From Amylostereum areolatum (taxonomy: Eukaryota > Basidiomycota > Agaricomycetes > Russulales > Stereaceae): a stretch of DNA of 64,000 nucleotides. The notes under the pieces are model-generated. The model was not told the origin of the DNA, made no database searches, and saw only the letters and a list, made by a program, of their open reading frames with translations. Positions 34,775 to 46,972 of this stretch are shown piece by piece. Location: contig SAXG01000082.1 in NCBI GenBank assembly GCA_012932865.1, positions 107,209 through 171,208 on the forward strand, read 5' to 3'. The first letter of the stretch is position 1, and each line of letters begins with the position of its first letter. Position numbers and translations under genes: made by a program.

Positions 34775-35839
34775 GTCGAAAGAGGTGGAATATAGGAAGC
34801 GGTTGGCGACAGGATGGTTGAGAGAGGAGAGTTGGGGTCCGTGGCAAAGGGTATCGGTGTGGCCGTATCGTTCGACTCGAACAAACAGGGGAAAGGGAAG
34901 TTGGGCATCAGTTCCCTTTCTTGCTCCTGAGCCATGAGATAGGCTCGATAACGTAGACGCATGGTTGTGTGCATGGTCACCGGACGATACTGCAGTCCGA
35001 TTCCCTGTTCAGGCCTAGCAATTGTCCGCTCGGCAACGGTACCTCCTGATGCGATTCCTAAAGCTGACAGACCTGTCGAGCGCCCAATGCAACAGATATC
35101 CAAGTGACGTTTCAACGTAGCGACAACGGCCATTGCGTTGAGACCGTGAATTGTATGTCATTCCCCTCGGATGGGTTGTGGTGGGGCATGGAAATCGTGT
35201 GCCGCGGAGAAAGTTCAAGGTAAACGAATCAGGCGATCTGGCCGTAGGCACAGATCTTCATTTCACCCTGTTTAAAGCCATATAAACGCTCACAGATACT
35301 CCCCATCCCGAGCACAAACCCATCCACAGGTCGGGGGGGAAGTGCTTGGATGAACGCTCCCCAACGTGGGCCAGCGCGGGGCGCTACCGAAGAAAATGCC
35401 GCTCAAATTTAAAAGAAAACGAATGGGAGGATCGTTTGGTAGGGACAACGAGGTCGTTCATTCTATGAAATGCCTCCAGGCTGTACCCATGTCGCAGTAG
35501 TAAGACTGTTTGCATCCAAATGACGGTGCACAGAGGACCCGTAGGTATGCTCCCTTCAGAAAGGGATTGTGGGGCATCGGACAGGAAGACGGCGTCCAAA
35601 AATGAAGTAAATCGGATCAGGGGTTCACCAGATATTCAAGGGAGAAGAATTTGGGGGAGCTCATACTGCCAACAGATGCATGAACTCGCGTCAGCTCAAT
35701 TCCCCTGGAGCATTCTAAACAACCATTGGTCTTTCACTTTCTCTCCTTCTATCCTTTCCAGTTCAAGATTTGTCTCCTTAATCTCCCTCCAACCACCGTC
35801 GAAGGTCTACATACATAGTCATGAATCACTGGGCAGAAG
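34775..35839. other. Intergenic region between divergent genes
   Basis: Lies between the minus gene starting at 34774 and the plus gene at 35840. A minus ORF (34696-35133) overlaps the start of the 869-aa gene in another frame and is probably leader sequence. The stretch 35300-35800 has no ORF with protein-like features and no repeat. Confidence 0.4.
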
Positions 35840-36759
35840 ATGGTGAGTGGATCGCCCTGTGTCCTGCAGTTACTGTCCACTGAGGAGATAAACGGTTCTG
35901 CGGCTTATCTAGCTTCCGAATGGGACGCGTATTCGTGCGATAGTCTGGATGCATTCTCACTAACCATCAGTCCAACAAATGTTTCCTCCCCAATTCCATT
36001 CTCCGACCTCGGTGATGGGGATAATGCAAGTCCCGGGACATTTCCCGATGGAGAGGGTGATGCTTCCGGAGCTTTTCGAGGGGGGGACCACGGTGCAATG
36101 GAATCCGCACCGTCTTCGAAAAATTCTAGGAGTAACCAGGTCAGCGATGCCACCGCCTTGCCCGTGCCCCTGCGCCCCCGAGCCAGTGGCCATCGGAAAG
36201 TCGGCAAGGCAAGGGCAGCGGAACTTGCATCCCGTGGCGGAGAGTGAGTACCAGCTTGTACCAGCTCCTGGCGGGAGTATCCGAGGAAGACCGTTCATTT
36301 CTTCATCCGAATTTTAGCACATATATCAACACATTTGCCCTGAAACACCATGCGCCAGACCCACTGGCAGTTAACCGGGAAGGAGAACTGGAGCTCCACC
36401 GGTCTATTCAGAAATGCAAAGCACAACTCTGCGGTGACCGTCCAAACGACTGGCTGGTGGAGTTTACCACTCTTCTGACCCGCACAATTAACGGGATCTT
36501 GACTGCATATCGCCACGAGGTCGCGTCGTACGCCGAGGTGGCGGACCATCACGGATTCAGGCGGCTTGTCGCCGGGGTTGCGCAAGAGATTGAGTTGGCG
36601 GGGCAAGGTAGCAACAAGTACTCGATGGCAGTGGGAGACAAGGTCCTTATTCTGAAGGATAGTCAGAGGTATGTCCGCCGCCACCCCAGATTTTGCCTGC
36701 TCCATACACTGCGTCCCAGGGTTAACAAGACAAACTTCCGTTCACACTATGGATGGTAA
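35840..36759 (+). CDS. 264-aa unknown protein
   Basis: ATG 35840. Exons 35840-36243, 36318-36668 and 36720-36759 total 795 nt (265 codons with stop). Introns are 74 nt (GTGAGT...TTTTAG) and 51 nt (GTATGT...CCCAG). The first exon is Ser/Asp/Gly-rich. The second is compact and helical: NTFALKHHAPDPLAVNREG, WLVEFTTLLTRTINGILTAY and RRLVAGVAQEIELAGQGS. It ends SHYGW. There is an upstream ATG at 35821 that could extend the start. No family is recognised. It converges on paralogue A, 64 bp away. Confidence 0.65.
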
Positions 36760-36823
36760 AAACGTCATATTACAAGCGATCAATGCCTTTCCTAGCTACG
36801 CGTTCCTACAGACCGTTGTACCT

Positions 36824-38211
36824 CTACAATCCACCCCACCATGGCACGTACTCGAACCAATGAAATTTCCATACACTCCCGAACTCTTGCTGGTATTTGC
36901 GGATGTCCAACAGTCCCCTCTCCGAGACCTCCGCGGGAATATTGGCGAGAATACTGTGGATGTCCCCAGGCTTGACAACGAAGTGGTTCGTCCGACTTTG
37001 AACGTGCGACTGCACGGAGCAAAATCCGTCGAGGGCATGACGGCGGTAGTACGACCCGAGATTGTACCATCGTCGCCACATTTGGAGCTCCGGAGTGTCT
37101 TCGCCTTGGGCAGCGATAAAGCCGATCCGCAAGTGGAGATGCCGTACGGAGGAGCCGTCCAACAATGTGATGCTCCAGAGCCGCCGTGGGATTACGGGAT
37201 TATGCTCCCACCCGTGGCTCTCGGCATAGAGGCGAAGAGCGGCATCCTTTCTGCTCGAGCTTCTCCAAGGTCTCGTTCGCGAGTCGCAAACGGTCGTTCC
37301 CGGCCTCCGCATACGGGCCAATGGCACCGTAGAATCCGGAAAACTCATCAGCCATATGGCGGAGAGTGCCATTCACGCTCTGGAGCCATATCGCTGGGTC
37401 ACAACAACCAACAGGTTGAATGACTTCCTTTCCCATAGTTGTGCCAAACTACGCACCTTTTGCGAGAACAGCGACACTTTCCTCCAGGCGACGCCATACA
37501 TCCGGATGGATGAAGTGCCGGACGCTCTGGTGGATCTTGCGGTAGGCCTCCTCCGCCCGGTCAAGAATCCAGCCACCAACGCGCACCTCGTCTTTCGGGA
37601 AATCCCGAGGCAGGACACGATCACGTGCATGGAACTCCAGGCACAGCTTGATTTTGTGGAAGGAATGGACGATGACTCCGAGTCCGGGGCCCATCCCCGG
37701 GCGCTCAGGGAACCAATCTGCGCGCCCAGACTGGAAGTCATGAAGCATTCGGGCCCGGGTGCCGAGCTGGAACATCGGCATGACCGCATCACTTCGCAAT
37801 CCCTTAATGACTTCCCTGTAAGATAACCGGAAGAGGTAATCAGAAACCAGAGTGTGATAGATTAGATACCCACGCAAACCTGGGAGGGAGATCAGAAGAC
37901 TCCACAATGAGTGCCTTCAACACTGCCCAGCAGTACTCATGCAAAGCCCGATTGACTGCACGCAGAGCCATAAATGGGGAGTTGCTGGGTGGGGTGAGGG
38001 GGACAAGGTAGGGAGGGGTCTGAGAGAGGAAAGGCCAGAACAGGTGGTCTGCAATGCTGTCTGCAATCACCTCGTCCACGATGGCTTTGTTGAGCTCCAT
38101 CGGCAACTCAACGATCAGCAGGTACGGATCGGGAAGATAGTGGGGGCCATCGCTTCCTGGGAAATCGGGCGAGACGGCCTGTTGAGATGCAGGGTGTGAC
38201 GGGGTACTCAT
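36824..38211 (-). pseudogene. Paralogue A of a three-member unknown family (one-base frameshift)
   Basis: ATG 38211. Exons 37880-38211, 37457-37815 and 36824-37393 sum to 1261 nt, one base over a multiple of three. The conserved family blocks are LPMELNKAIVDEVIADSIAD with HLFWPFL, ALRAVNRALHEYCW, GPGLGVIVHSFHKIKLCLEF, FSGFYGAIGPYAE, HGWEHNPVIP and MWRRWYNLGSYYRRHALDG. The extra base is at the TTT (plus strand) at 37248-37250, where the frame passes from EKLEQK to DAALRLYAE. Intron positions match paralogues B and C. The N-terminal block looks a little like an F-box, which is a guess. The lesion may be real or an assembly error. Confidence 0.75.
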
Positions 38212-38500
38212 GGTTGCTGGGAGTGTGCCGTTGAGGTGCAAGCAAACATCCAAAAAACTTCACGAGCAACTAGCCTCGAGGCATCATCAGCACGCCGTTT
38301 TGTTCCCACCACTGTCAAAAAACTGGCTTCCCAAAACCTCCATCGCTGACCTTATATGGTCTTCGCCGCTGCTGTAAAAGTAACACTGTGTTGCTTCCAC
38401 TCGCAACGTGCTTGATGGTGGCGTCGCCCGGTCCGGTACTCCCATGGGCGCCCATCAATGATTTTCGAGAGATCGTCGCCCCCATCGGGGTTTGGGCCGG
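38212..38500. other. Promoter side of paralogue A
   Basis: No coding evidence. Probable upstream region of paralogue A leading into a GC-rich repeat. Confidence 0.4.
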
Positions 38501-38645
38501 GAGCGTTCCCGCGGGGCGTTCCCCGCGGGTAATTCCGCCGCGGAGAAAGTTACCGCGGGGTCGATTCGGGAGCACCCCGCGGCAAATACCGCCGCGGCCA
38601 ATTATCCCGCGGGAACATCACCCGCGGGGATATTCAGCCATTTGT
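38501..38645. repeat. CCGCGG minisatellite, third site
   Basis: About nine units of 13-16 bases centred on CCGCGG or CCCGCGGG (GTTCCCCGCGGGTA, TACCGCCGCGGCCA, ATTATCCCGCGGGA). Same family as the blocks near 31 kb but more degenerate. Confidence 0.75.
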
Positions 38646-38756
38646 GACGGGGAAGGTCGCCGAAGGAACATGTCTGGTGGTGAGGTCGCCTGTACGGGGC
38701 CTCTATGCACATTTCACGATGCCTGATCATGTCTGGTTACGATCATGTACAAACTA

Positions 38757-41700
38757 CTACAAATGTAAGTACTTTGCTTTCCCTTGCTGATGCACAGATA
38801 CAGAGTTCAATGCCATGCTTTCCCACATTGCCGCCTGTCGGGCCTCGAATGCGGCGTGCCCGAGCAGACCACGCCTTCGTGAGTCTTTCTCCAACTCCGT
38901 CCAAAAGGCGGCCTTCCCATGGAAAGAACGTTCGGTACAGTCCATTTCCACCTTCAGAATTTCGACTTCCTCCCGCCATCTGTCACGCTCTGCTTTCGCT
39001 GTTAACCAGTTGACCCGATAAACTGCATGAACGTGGAATGAGACGGGGGGTAATATTGCGATCAAATGACAAACGTACGTTCATTTCTCCACTCGCCATC
39101 CTCAGTATCCCCAATTTGAGCTGTCCATATCCAGGATAACTTCGTTTTGCGGGCGGAAGGTTGGCTCGGAGCCGCGACAGCTGTGGTTACCCGCAGATCA
39201 TCCTTGACCAGTATCCCGTAGTTTGCGAGAGTATCGGCTGGCGCGTCGAGGCGTTCCATAGCGTCGCGACAGCGGGTGTAAATCCGGGCACATTGACGAA
39301 TAGTTTCTTCGACGGTGTGGACCTTTTCCCACGCCTTGCCCTTCTTCTGCTGGCTCTTCGCCAGTCGAACATGCTGCGCGAACACCCATGACTTTTGCGC
39401 TAGATGGAGGCGAAGGCGCCGGAGGAGATCGTTGGCCTGTCCGATGCGCATTTGTAGTTCAGCCTCGATCAGCTGCTGGCCTTCTTCCGAGCGGGAATAA
39501 ATCCCATAAAGCTGCGATGGTAGCAGCAGCTGCATGGCTTGTGGAGCGACTTCATCCTCGATGATTGGGTCCGCGGCGGTGTCACGGAAGACGTCTCCAT
39601 CGGAGTCTGATCCGGTTCCGGAAGCGGCCTCATCTGAGAATAGAACCTCGTCCCATGACTTCCCAATGTCGAGGTCGCATTCTTCGAAAATATCGTCCCA
39701 GTCTCCCGCTTCGGAGGCATATCCCTCTTCCGGTACGGGAACATACTTGCTGAGTGTGCGGTTCACGGAGCGGATCCGCTGGACGAGTTTCTGCTCCTTC
39801 TTCTCCCGTGTTACCTTCTGGTCCTTTGTAGGGAGCTTCCCCATACTCCTGACATAGGCTCCAAATGACAACCTGTTATTGAATTCCACCGCTGAACGGG
39901 AAACAAAATGTCTGTCGACTTACTGATCTTCTTCCACCTTCATGGCCTCTGAAAGTGAAGCAGTGGACCCGTACAATGCTTTCCGGTTTTTTTCGTCAAT
40001 GAGCAGCTTGAGCTCCATGTCTGCTTTTGTTGGAGCTGGTGGGAAAGGTGACGATGGTTGGACACTTCAAAACAGATTCGTACCTTTGTCCTCTTTGGTG
40101 TCATATACGTTCATGGCATCTGGACGGTTGTCCCGTGTGGCCTGGGCATGCTCCTCCTCTTGTGTCCATTTTGCGCGTTGTTCATCAGTCGCGGTCTTAT
40201 CCAGCTGATCGAAGGCGTCTTCAGCCTCTGCCCTTCCCCCCACTGCTATTTTCAGTTTGCGCACGAGGAAATACGCTATCGTCGAGACTGCGTTAGATCA
40301 TCTTAGGACAGATAAGGGAACGTACAAATGTTCAGCATTTTCTTCCAGTTTGAATCACCCATCCCGTCGTCCAGTGTTTCGGATCGGGCTGAGAGAGTCA
40401 TGGTTCTTGTTGTGGACGACAGTTCATTTAAGGGCGACCACAGAGTCTCCGCCGTTTCGCCATCTTGGTGGCCAGCTCCGCGGATAAATGACGGGGTAAA
40501 GCGAGCGAAACAGCGATCGACGTGATCCTGGATGTGCCATACACCAACACCCATTTTGATAGCAAAACGAGAGGTGAGATCCTGGAGGAGGTACGGACTG
40601 CGACTGAAACGCCGCCGGAGATTGACGCCATATTGACACATGATATCATATAGCAGGAGAATCACCGTTGCGCCATGCATTGTATAGAGGAGGGCGTTGG
40701 AAAGCGAGTAATCCATACATTTATACCTGCAGAGAAATACAATGTTCAGGAGTTCGCCGAAGAAGCTATCACGCACAGCACAGCAAGGTTTTTACAGGAA
40801 TCCACTCACTTCTCCCCCTTTGAGAAGTTCACTACGGCGTGAGGTGCAAAGAAGCCATGACGAGAGCAGGCGGTTGCGCCAATCCCAGTGATGTCAAGGT
40901 TCGCCTTATCTGCGTTGCTCTGAGTAACAGCGCGATGAACATGACAATCCGTCGCCTGGAAGTGAGTGAGTCAGGAGTTGGACGGACGGTTGCAGATTGC
41001 GTGATTCACCCTTTTCTCTTCCGGGGACGACCTGAGGTGCTCCTCGTACGCATCCGTGGCAACCATATAGCCTGTACCATCCGCGAGCACAACATCATCA
41101 TCCGGGGCGCGAGATCGGACGTGCTCCGCGGAGAAATTCCCGTCCATCACAAAACTTCGCATGTACTTCCACCTGGGACGAAAAGATCAGGCATTGAAGA
41201 GCAGACGGATAATCGACGTCGTACTGGTCAGGATCCGTTTCCCATCCGGGCTTCAGATTTACTTCAGGCTGGGGGCAGGCCGGGCAGAAATGGGTGAGGG
41301 AGCCAGGCCCCAAGAGCTCCTGTCGCCCAGGATGTCCGAAGCCAAACTGACACATATTATCTAAACGTCTCCAAATGCGAACCGTCCTCAGGAGCTCGCG
41401 ATAGCGGTCCTAATGAAAATTTCACTTTAGCTGCCAGATATAAGTGGGTTCTACTCACAGGAACGTCGTTAGGAAAGGCCGGATTAGTGATTCGTCTCAA
41501 CATCCGCCAGTACGCCAGCGCAGAAATCTTGCCCTCACGGTTCGCGAGAAGGAATTGCTCGAGACAAGCGAACGTAAAGGCCGTGCGAGGGTTTTGGTAG
41601 CTGGCCGGAAACATACCCATGTCGAAGAGTTGCTCGTCGTGGCTGGGTGCTCCTTCACATTGGCAAAAATGAGTCGCGATGTGATGAACCCCGGAGACAT

Positions 41701-42968
41701 CTACAAAGAGGAGGTAGGGGTTCCCGTCTCCGTCTGAGGTTCCTCTCGCCGGAGTGAATGTCTTGAAGAAATCAGGCTGCTCAGCCTCATCCACGTCTTC
41801 CCAATCTGCCTCGTCCTCAACGTCCGGAATTAGCATACCTGGAGACCTCTGTCAGGGAACGTTCCCACAGCAGGATCACAAACCTACCGCTGGTAAGGTC
41901 CTCAATCCCTCTCCATGTGGTCTCACTGCGGGGAGATCGATGCGGCGAGGACTGGACACTTTCTGTGGCTGTTGCCCACGCGTCAGTGACTGTTTATAGG
42001 GAAACGAGGTGAGACAATACGAGCCATGGCGACCACCGGTGGTGAACAAAAAGGGTGGACGGGGGACCTGTGGAAGCGGCGTTGTGGGTGGACTCTCATC
42101 GTCTAAGGATCTTTGGGTAAATAAACATGATCAATGGGCCATCGGAGAGAGATACCTGAGTCAGAGTTCACGAGGTCAGGTATTTTTTCTGCCGAGGGAG
42201 ACGTGGGGTCAGCTGCTTGACGATGATGCACGATATCGGAACTCTACCTGTCTCCGTCGACTGGCTCATCTCGGCAGTAGAGACAGGATTCTCCACTTCG
42301 GTGGGAATCGCGCATGACTGCCCCCCGTGGCCAAGGTTGAGGACGTACCCGACCTGGCGAAGCCAGCCCGGAGCGTAGTAGGATCCTGTCCATCGCTCTA
42401 TCCGATGGAATGGATGATGACGGTGTGATTCCCGCAGGCATGCAGTGCAAAACAATTGACGGCCAAGGCATGAGAGGCAGCGATAGCTTCCTTCCCCTCC
42501 GCATCGATCACACACCCTCTCACTGTCTGGCACTGCCTCAGTTGCGAGACGACGACGGATGTACTCGTCCTGCTTGGGCAGATATTCGCGAAGATAATCA
42601 TTCGGAGACTTGATCGTTTTGGATTGAGATGCCCGCACGATCATGGATAATGAGACTCTCACCTTTCCAATGGGGACCTTCAATCCAATCCTCGCAACTC
42701 CCGCATCTTGAAGGTAACCGGCACTTCTCGGGATGGAGTAGGGCGTTGCATTCCCCGAGCGGGCGGGCGTAGGGGGCAACGAAGTTGGAGGAGACGACCC
42801 AGTAGACATTTTCTGACGTACTGCTCGTTGACGCACACCACGGGTTGTTTTCTTCTCGATAAGGGTCTTCACGCGGGCGCGGGGAGTCGCTGGGATCGGA
42901 AACTGCTTTCCACGACGCCTTGCCCCACGTTCGATGGGAGCGTTGAAACGTCGTGTGTTCGTTGCCAT
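38757..42968 (-). CDS. CxC2/KDZ transposase
   Basis: This is a DDE-fold transposase of the Kyakuja-Dileera-Zisupton (KDZ) superfamily with the CxC2 cysteine cluster. ATG 42968 opens a basic tail. The zinc cluster is at about 42360-42500 (CDRCGGEGSYRCLSC, then FCTACLRESHRHHPFHRIE). Downstream in order are LFVDVSGVHHIATHFCQC (about 41700), GLFPAS-like DMGMFPASYQNPRTAFTF, THFCPACPQPEVN (41280), FVMDGNFSAEHVRSR (41150), LYDIMCQYGVNLRRRF (40640), GHQDGETAETLWSPLN (40470) and MGDSNWKKM (40340). A charged tail with GQANDLLRRLRLHLAQKSW follows at 39062-39889. A last exon (VNWLTAKAERDRW) after an intron at about 39010-39066 ends at 38757. Some 5' exon joins (42240-41836) and the 40-kb joins are not resolved, so intactness is unproved. 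The TET/JBP gene lies 92 bp upstream on the same strand. Confidence 0.85.
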
Positions 42969-43060
42969 AGTATGTCGCCTGTGAGGAAGAGACAAGGGAA
43001 AGGAACAAGACGGTAGGATAGATAAGGGGAGAGTGGATATATACAAATTCGTCGGCTGAC

Positions 43061-44400
43061 TCAGCGAGCCAGATCTAGGTCCCAGTCACATGCTGGTCCA
43101 TGTATTTCTGTTGTCATCCAGTCAATTGATAAGCCATAATGCGCAAGAGTCTCTTCCCTTATGTAGGATGCGTAGCATATACGATCCAGCTCTGTAGGTA
43201 GTACAGCGTGCGGGATGAACTTTCCGGCAATCGCCACCCCAGTTCCCGATGAGTACGACAGGCGGATATTCAGGGTGGGCAAATCCAGTGTGGTGGTTAA
43301 GTCACCAAGAACGGTCACGAGTAAGTCGTGGGAGGACGACGGAGCGTTGGCGTCCCGGTGAATCACTGTCTCACGGTTTGCAATAATATCGAGTCCCGTG
43401 AAAACGGACGCCCAGCGACCGAGAAAGTCGCCCACACTGTGTTCGCGATATTCATCTGCAAGGCGGGAAAGGAGAGCCATTGCGGCCGCGTATTGAGGCG
43501 GATGCATGACGCGGATCGCCGCGGAGAATAAGGCTAGGGTCTCCAGTGACGACAGCAGCCACGATTTGCCTCGCGGGGTTTGCAAGGCTGATCCCACGAA
43601 AAGGCCGTGGTTGGATATCTGCAATGACAGTGCAAATGAAAACTGTGGATTTTGACAATGATCCTCGTTGACCTACCGGATGTCCTGTTTGCTTGTTAGC
43701 CGGAGAGAACTGGATCCGGCCCGGGAATATTACGGCGCATTTTGAGGAAGCTTTAAAGTAACGGGAGCCGGTACGAATATTTTCGGTCCCCGTCATGCCG
43801 CGCTGAAGATCTTTCTCCACCACCTTCGCCAAGTCCACCATAATCTGCTGGACAGACGTCAGCTTGGAATGCACATTTCGGCCAAAGACTCGGCCATCGT
43901 ACCACTCTATCAGGGGTCACCATGTTCGGAACGTGCCACACGAGGACCGCAACGTCGTTGTCCGTAATAATACAATGGTCATCGATCTGCGTCGGCTCAG
44001 AGTACGGGGGAGGATAACTGTTGGCCATGCGGGCCTCATACGATGCATTCTGCCCCGTGGGCTTCGAGGAGAGATCGCGTGCATAGTCGCGTGCGTTCCA
44101 TGGTAAACGGACTGAGTCATGCCGGACCAGTTAGCCGATCGTCAGCCCACTGATGAGGCATGGCGTACCTCTATGACTGTATGCCGACGCCAGCCCGATG
44201 GCGAGGTGCTCTGCTTCAACAACGAACTCCGGCCTCCAGGCTGTCAGATCTGGAGGCAGGTCTGACGGTTCAATCGGGTTGACAAGGTTCACGTGGCTGA
44301 GAAACCTGTCCTGGACGTAATCGGCAAGGCGGGAGGCAAAGGTAAGAGCATCGCCGGAGAAAAGGGAGGCCGCTTCGATTGGGCTCGAGATATTCTGCAT
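43061..44400 (-). pseudogene. TET/JBP-like 2OG-Fe(II) dioxygenase next to KDZ (one-base frameshift)
   Basis: ATG 44400. Exons 44169-44400, 43677-44111 and 43061-43618, with introns of 57 and 58 nt. The last exon has the dioxygenase core: an iron-binding H-x-D (ETVIHRDANAP), a second histidine (KFIPHAV) and a 2-oxoglutarate-binding arginine candidate (DRICYASY). Upstream is EWYDGRVFGRNVHSKL. TET/JBP enzymes oxidise 5-methylpyrimidines in DNA, and in mushrooms they are known to be multiplied and linked to KDZ transposons. The exons sum to 1225 nt, one too many. The frame changes near 43905-43920, between VLVWHVPNMV and LIEWYDGRV, so this copy has a one-base lesion or a sequencing error there. 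It is tandem with, and upstream of, the KDZ gene. Confidence 0.75.
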
Positions 44401-44610
44401 ATCCGGCGACTTCAGTGGAACTATTGAGAAGGTGGTTGAAAGAAAAGAACGAGGAGCTGTTACAATGTCACACCCTGGCTGCCTCGAGGCTGAACACGCA
44501 CTGTCCACATTGTCTCGGGCGCTTGCCCCCCGGATCAGGAAACGTTGTCTGGCAGAGCAATGACAGGGAGCAGATTCCCACGGAAGTTACCGGTACCACA
44601 AATGCTGTGC
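44401..44610. other. Upstream region of the dioxygenase gene
   Basis: No coding evidence. It contains the likely promoter of the minus-strand dioxygenase gene and leads into a minisatellite. Confidence 0.4.
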
Positions 44611-44890
44611 ACTATTCTCCGCAGGGAGGTTCAATTCCCACGGGGACAATCACCGCGGGGAAGCCCGCCGCAGGGACAACCGCCGCGGGGACGATCGCCG
44701 CGGGGACAACCTGCCGCGGGGACAATCGCCGCGGCGAGGACAATCGCCGCGGGGACCAGCCGCTGCGAGGACAATCACCGTGGTGACACCCACTGAGGGA
44801 GCAGGTTCCGCGGCAACATCTTCCGCGTTGAAATTCGCCGCGCAAACGTCGCCGTCAGGAGTGCACTGCGGGAAGCCCACCCGCAGGAAT
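44611..44890. repeat. CCGCGG minisatellite, fourth site, 15-bp units
   Basis: About 16 units with consensus CAATCGCCGCGGGGA (15 bases), for example in 44645-44760. Related to the 14-base blocks near 31 kb. Because the period is a multiple of three, short ORFs of five-residue repeats arise on both strands; there is no other sign of a gene. Confidence 0.8.
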
Positions 44891-45081
44891 CAGCCCCCAT
44901 ATGAACGCTTTGATCGTGGTGATGGAGGAACAAGTTAGCATCGTGGAGGATGAGCTGTGGCCTCCTCCTTCTGAAGGGGCTTCAACAGAACGACCGAATT
45001 GACCAAATACTATTACAAAACCTGCGGGGAAAGAACAGCACGAGCATAATGACGGACGATACACATTGTGAATGGTACATT

Positions 45082-46470
45082 TTACAAGCCGACGGCGCCA
45101 AACCATTTGCTCTCCCATCCGTCGCCCCATCTCTGCTGCAAGCCGCGTGGGTCATATAGCCCGCGGGCAGTCACCTCTGGTGGCAATCGCGACAGCGCCG
45201 AATCCCCGTCACCGTCCTTCACGACGTAGTGATTGAACTTGTGGTCACGGAACGACGAGAAGGGGAGTAAGCCGTCTAAAGGCTGACGACGGGTTAAAAA
45301 TGCCAGGCGATACCACCTCCGCCACATGGCGAGCTCGGCGGAGTCTGGGTCTTCCAACTCCAATTGGGTCATCCTTGGAAAGAGGGCATAGGTTTCCTCC
45401 CCGTCGAGCGTCCCTATCCACCATAGGTTGGAGGGAATCACAGGATTGTACTCCCATCCGTCCTTCTCCGTGTTTGCGCGGCTCGCGGCATCATACTCTT
45501 CCAACTCGTCCAACCGCTTCTCCACGTCCTCGAGACGGGATTCAGGATGCTCGGCATATGGGCCAAAGGACCCGTAGAATCCGGAGGCGCCATCTCCGAT
45601 GGGGCCCAGGATGTCGAGCGACTTCCGAAGCCATGCCACTACGTCCAAGAAATAGGGGTAGATGTCAGGGAGAGACAGGAAGGCAGGAAACAACAACTCA
45701 CTCTTCCCAAGTACATCAATGCCCTCCTCCATACGCCGCCGCACCTCAGGTTGTATGAAGTGCTTCACGGCAGGGTGGATTTCGCGGAGAGCCTTCCGGG
45801 CATCTTTGAGGTAGAAGATGTCGCCCGCTCGGGTCTGGCGGTGAGTGACCGTGAGCTCTGGTGGAATAGGGCCATTCCGTGGGTAGAATTCCATGGCCAG
45901 TTGAATCTTTTGGAAGATATGGACAACGACTCCAAGACCAGGGCCTCGAGTGAAGAGATCCGGATACCAATTATCGTGGGGCCATTCGAACATGCTACGG
46001 ATCTGACTGCGACGGCGTGGACCACAGTAGTTGAGAACGACGTCCCCCCGCAGGAGCTTGATGGTACGGCTTGATAATTGAATACGTTAGCAAACGAGGC
46101 AAGCCGTGTATCAAGGGATAACGCACGTGGCATCGCGGATGTCATTGTCCGCCAGGAGGAGCCGAATAACCTTCCAGCAATAATCGTGGAGGGCCCGATT
46201 GAGGCACCGCACTACCACGAAGGACGAGGCAGGAGGCGGGTGGATCCAGACCATGTCACGCGTGGTCTCGGGCAGACTTGGCCAGAAGAGGTGATCGGCG
46301 ATGCCATCAGCGATCGCCTCGTCGATAATGGCCTTGTTGAGCTCTACGGGCAAACGTGTGAAGACATGGAATGGCTCTAGTGTGGTGTCGTCTTGATAGA
46401 ATTCTGGGTCGTAAATGGACGACGACACAGAGGGGATGGGGGATGAATTCAGGGAGGGGGGAGAAGACAT
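45082..46470 (-). CDS. Paralogue B of the three-member unknown family, intact
   Basis: ATG 46470. Exons 46127-46470, 45702-46069 and 45082-45638 sum to 1269 nt (423 codons). Introns are 57 and 63 nt, the second in frame and at the same place as in A and C. Family blocks: LPVELNKAIIDEAIADGIAD, VRCLNRALHDYCWKVI, RGPGLGVVVHIFQKIQLAME, HPAVKHFIQPEVRRRMEEG, SGFYGSFGPYAEHPESRLED, DGWEYNPVIPSNLWW and AMWRRWYRLAFLTRRQPLDG. The pattern is a short N-terminal F-box-like stretch, then helical sequence. No domain is recognised. It lies 502 bp downstream of paralogue C on the same strand. Confidence 0.8.
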
Positions 46471-46972
46471 CTCAGATGCTGTTAACGTCCCCGTGCAGGT
46501 GAGATTAAGTATGTCCTTGGGTGAGGGTCCAGGTAACGAGGCAGGCCACATGATATGGCACGAGGCGATCGTTCCTGGGCCGGTCCTAAATGCCTGTCGT
46601 TTGTCCCGACGCGTATCCTTCGACGCCCATCGGCGTAAGCGCCGAAAGAATTCCCCGGGTTGTAGATCCGCGGGGGTTGCGATGCCGCGGATAAGTATGT
46701 CCGTTGTCCCAGGTCCGGGAATTAATGTGCGCGGGATTGCACCTCCGCAGGAATGCCCCCTGAGACAACGGGCATCTGGACATCGGGAATAGGATAGAAA
46801 AGGAATACTAGCCCAGGGGGGGAAGTGGAGTAGTTGGATTCTCTGACTCCAGTGGAGTGGCACTTTCAGTTCTGCAGTTTGAGAGGCAATTGATGAATTC
46901 GTGGGTGCCTGCATGACAAAAAGCGAGGAGCGGATATCAACGTATACTATTATCCTTTTGACAGGAGACCGC
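46471..46972. other. Intergenic between paralogues B and C
   Basis: Contains a short degenerate stretch of the CCGCGG repeat (about 46640-46760) and the likely promoter of paralogue B. A long minus ORF extends upstream of the ATG of B but has no conserved sequence. Confidence 0.4.

Noticed and set aside
34696..35133. 145-codon minus ORF
   Set aside because: It overlaps the first exon of the 869-aa gene in another frame and has no conserved features; likely leader sequence.
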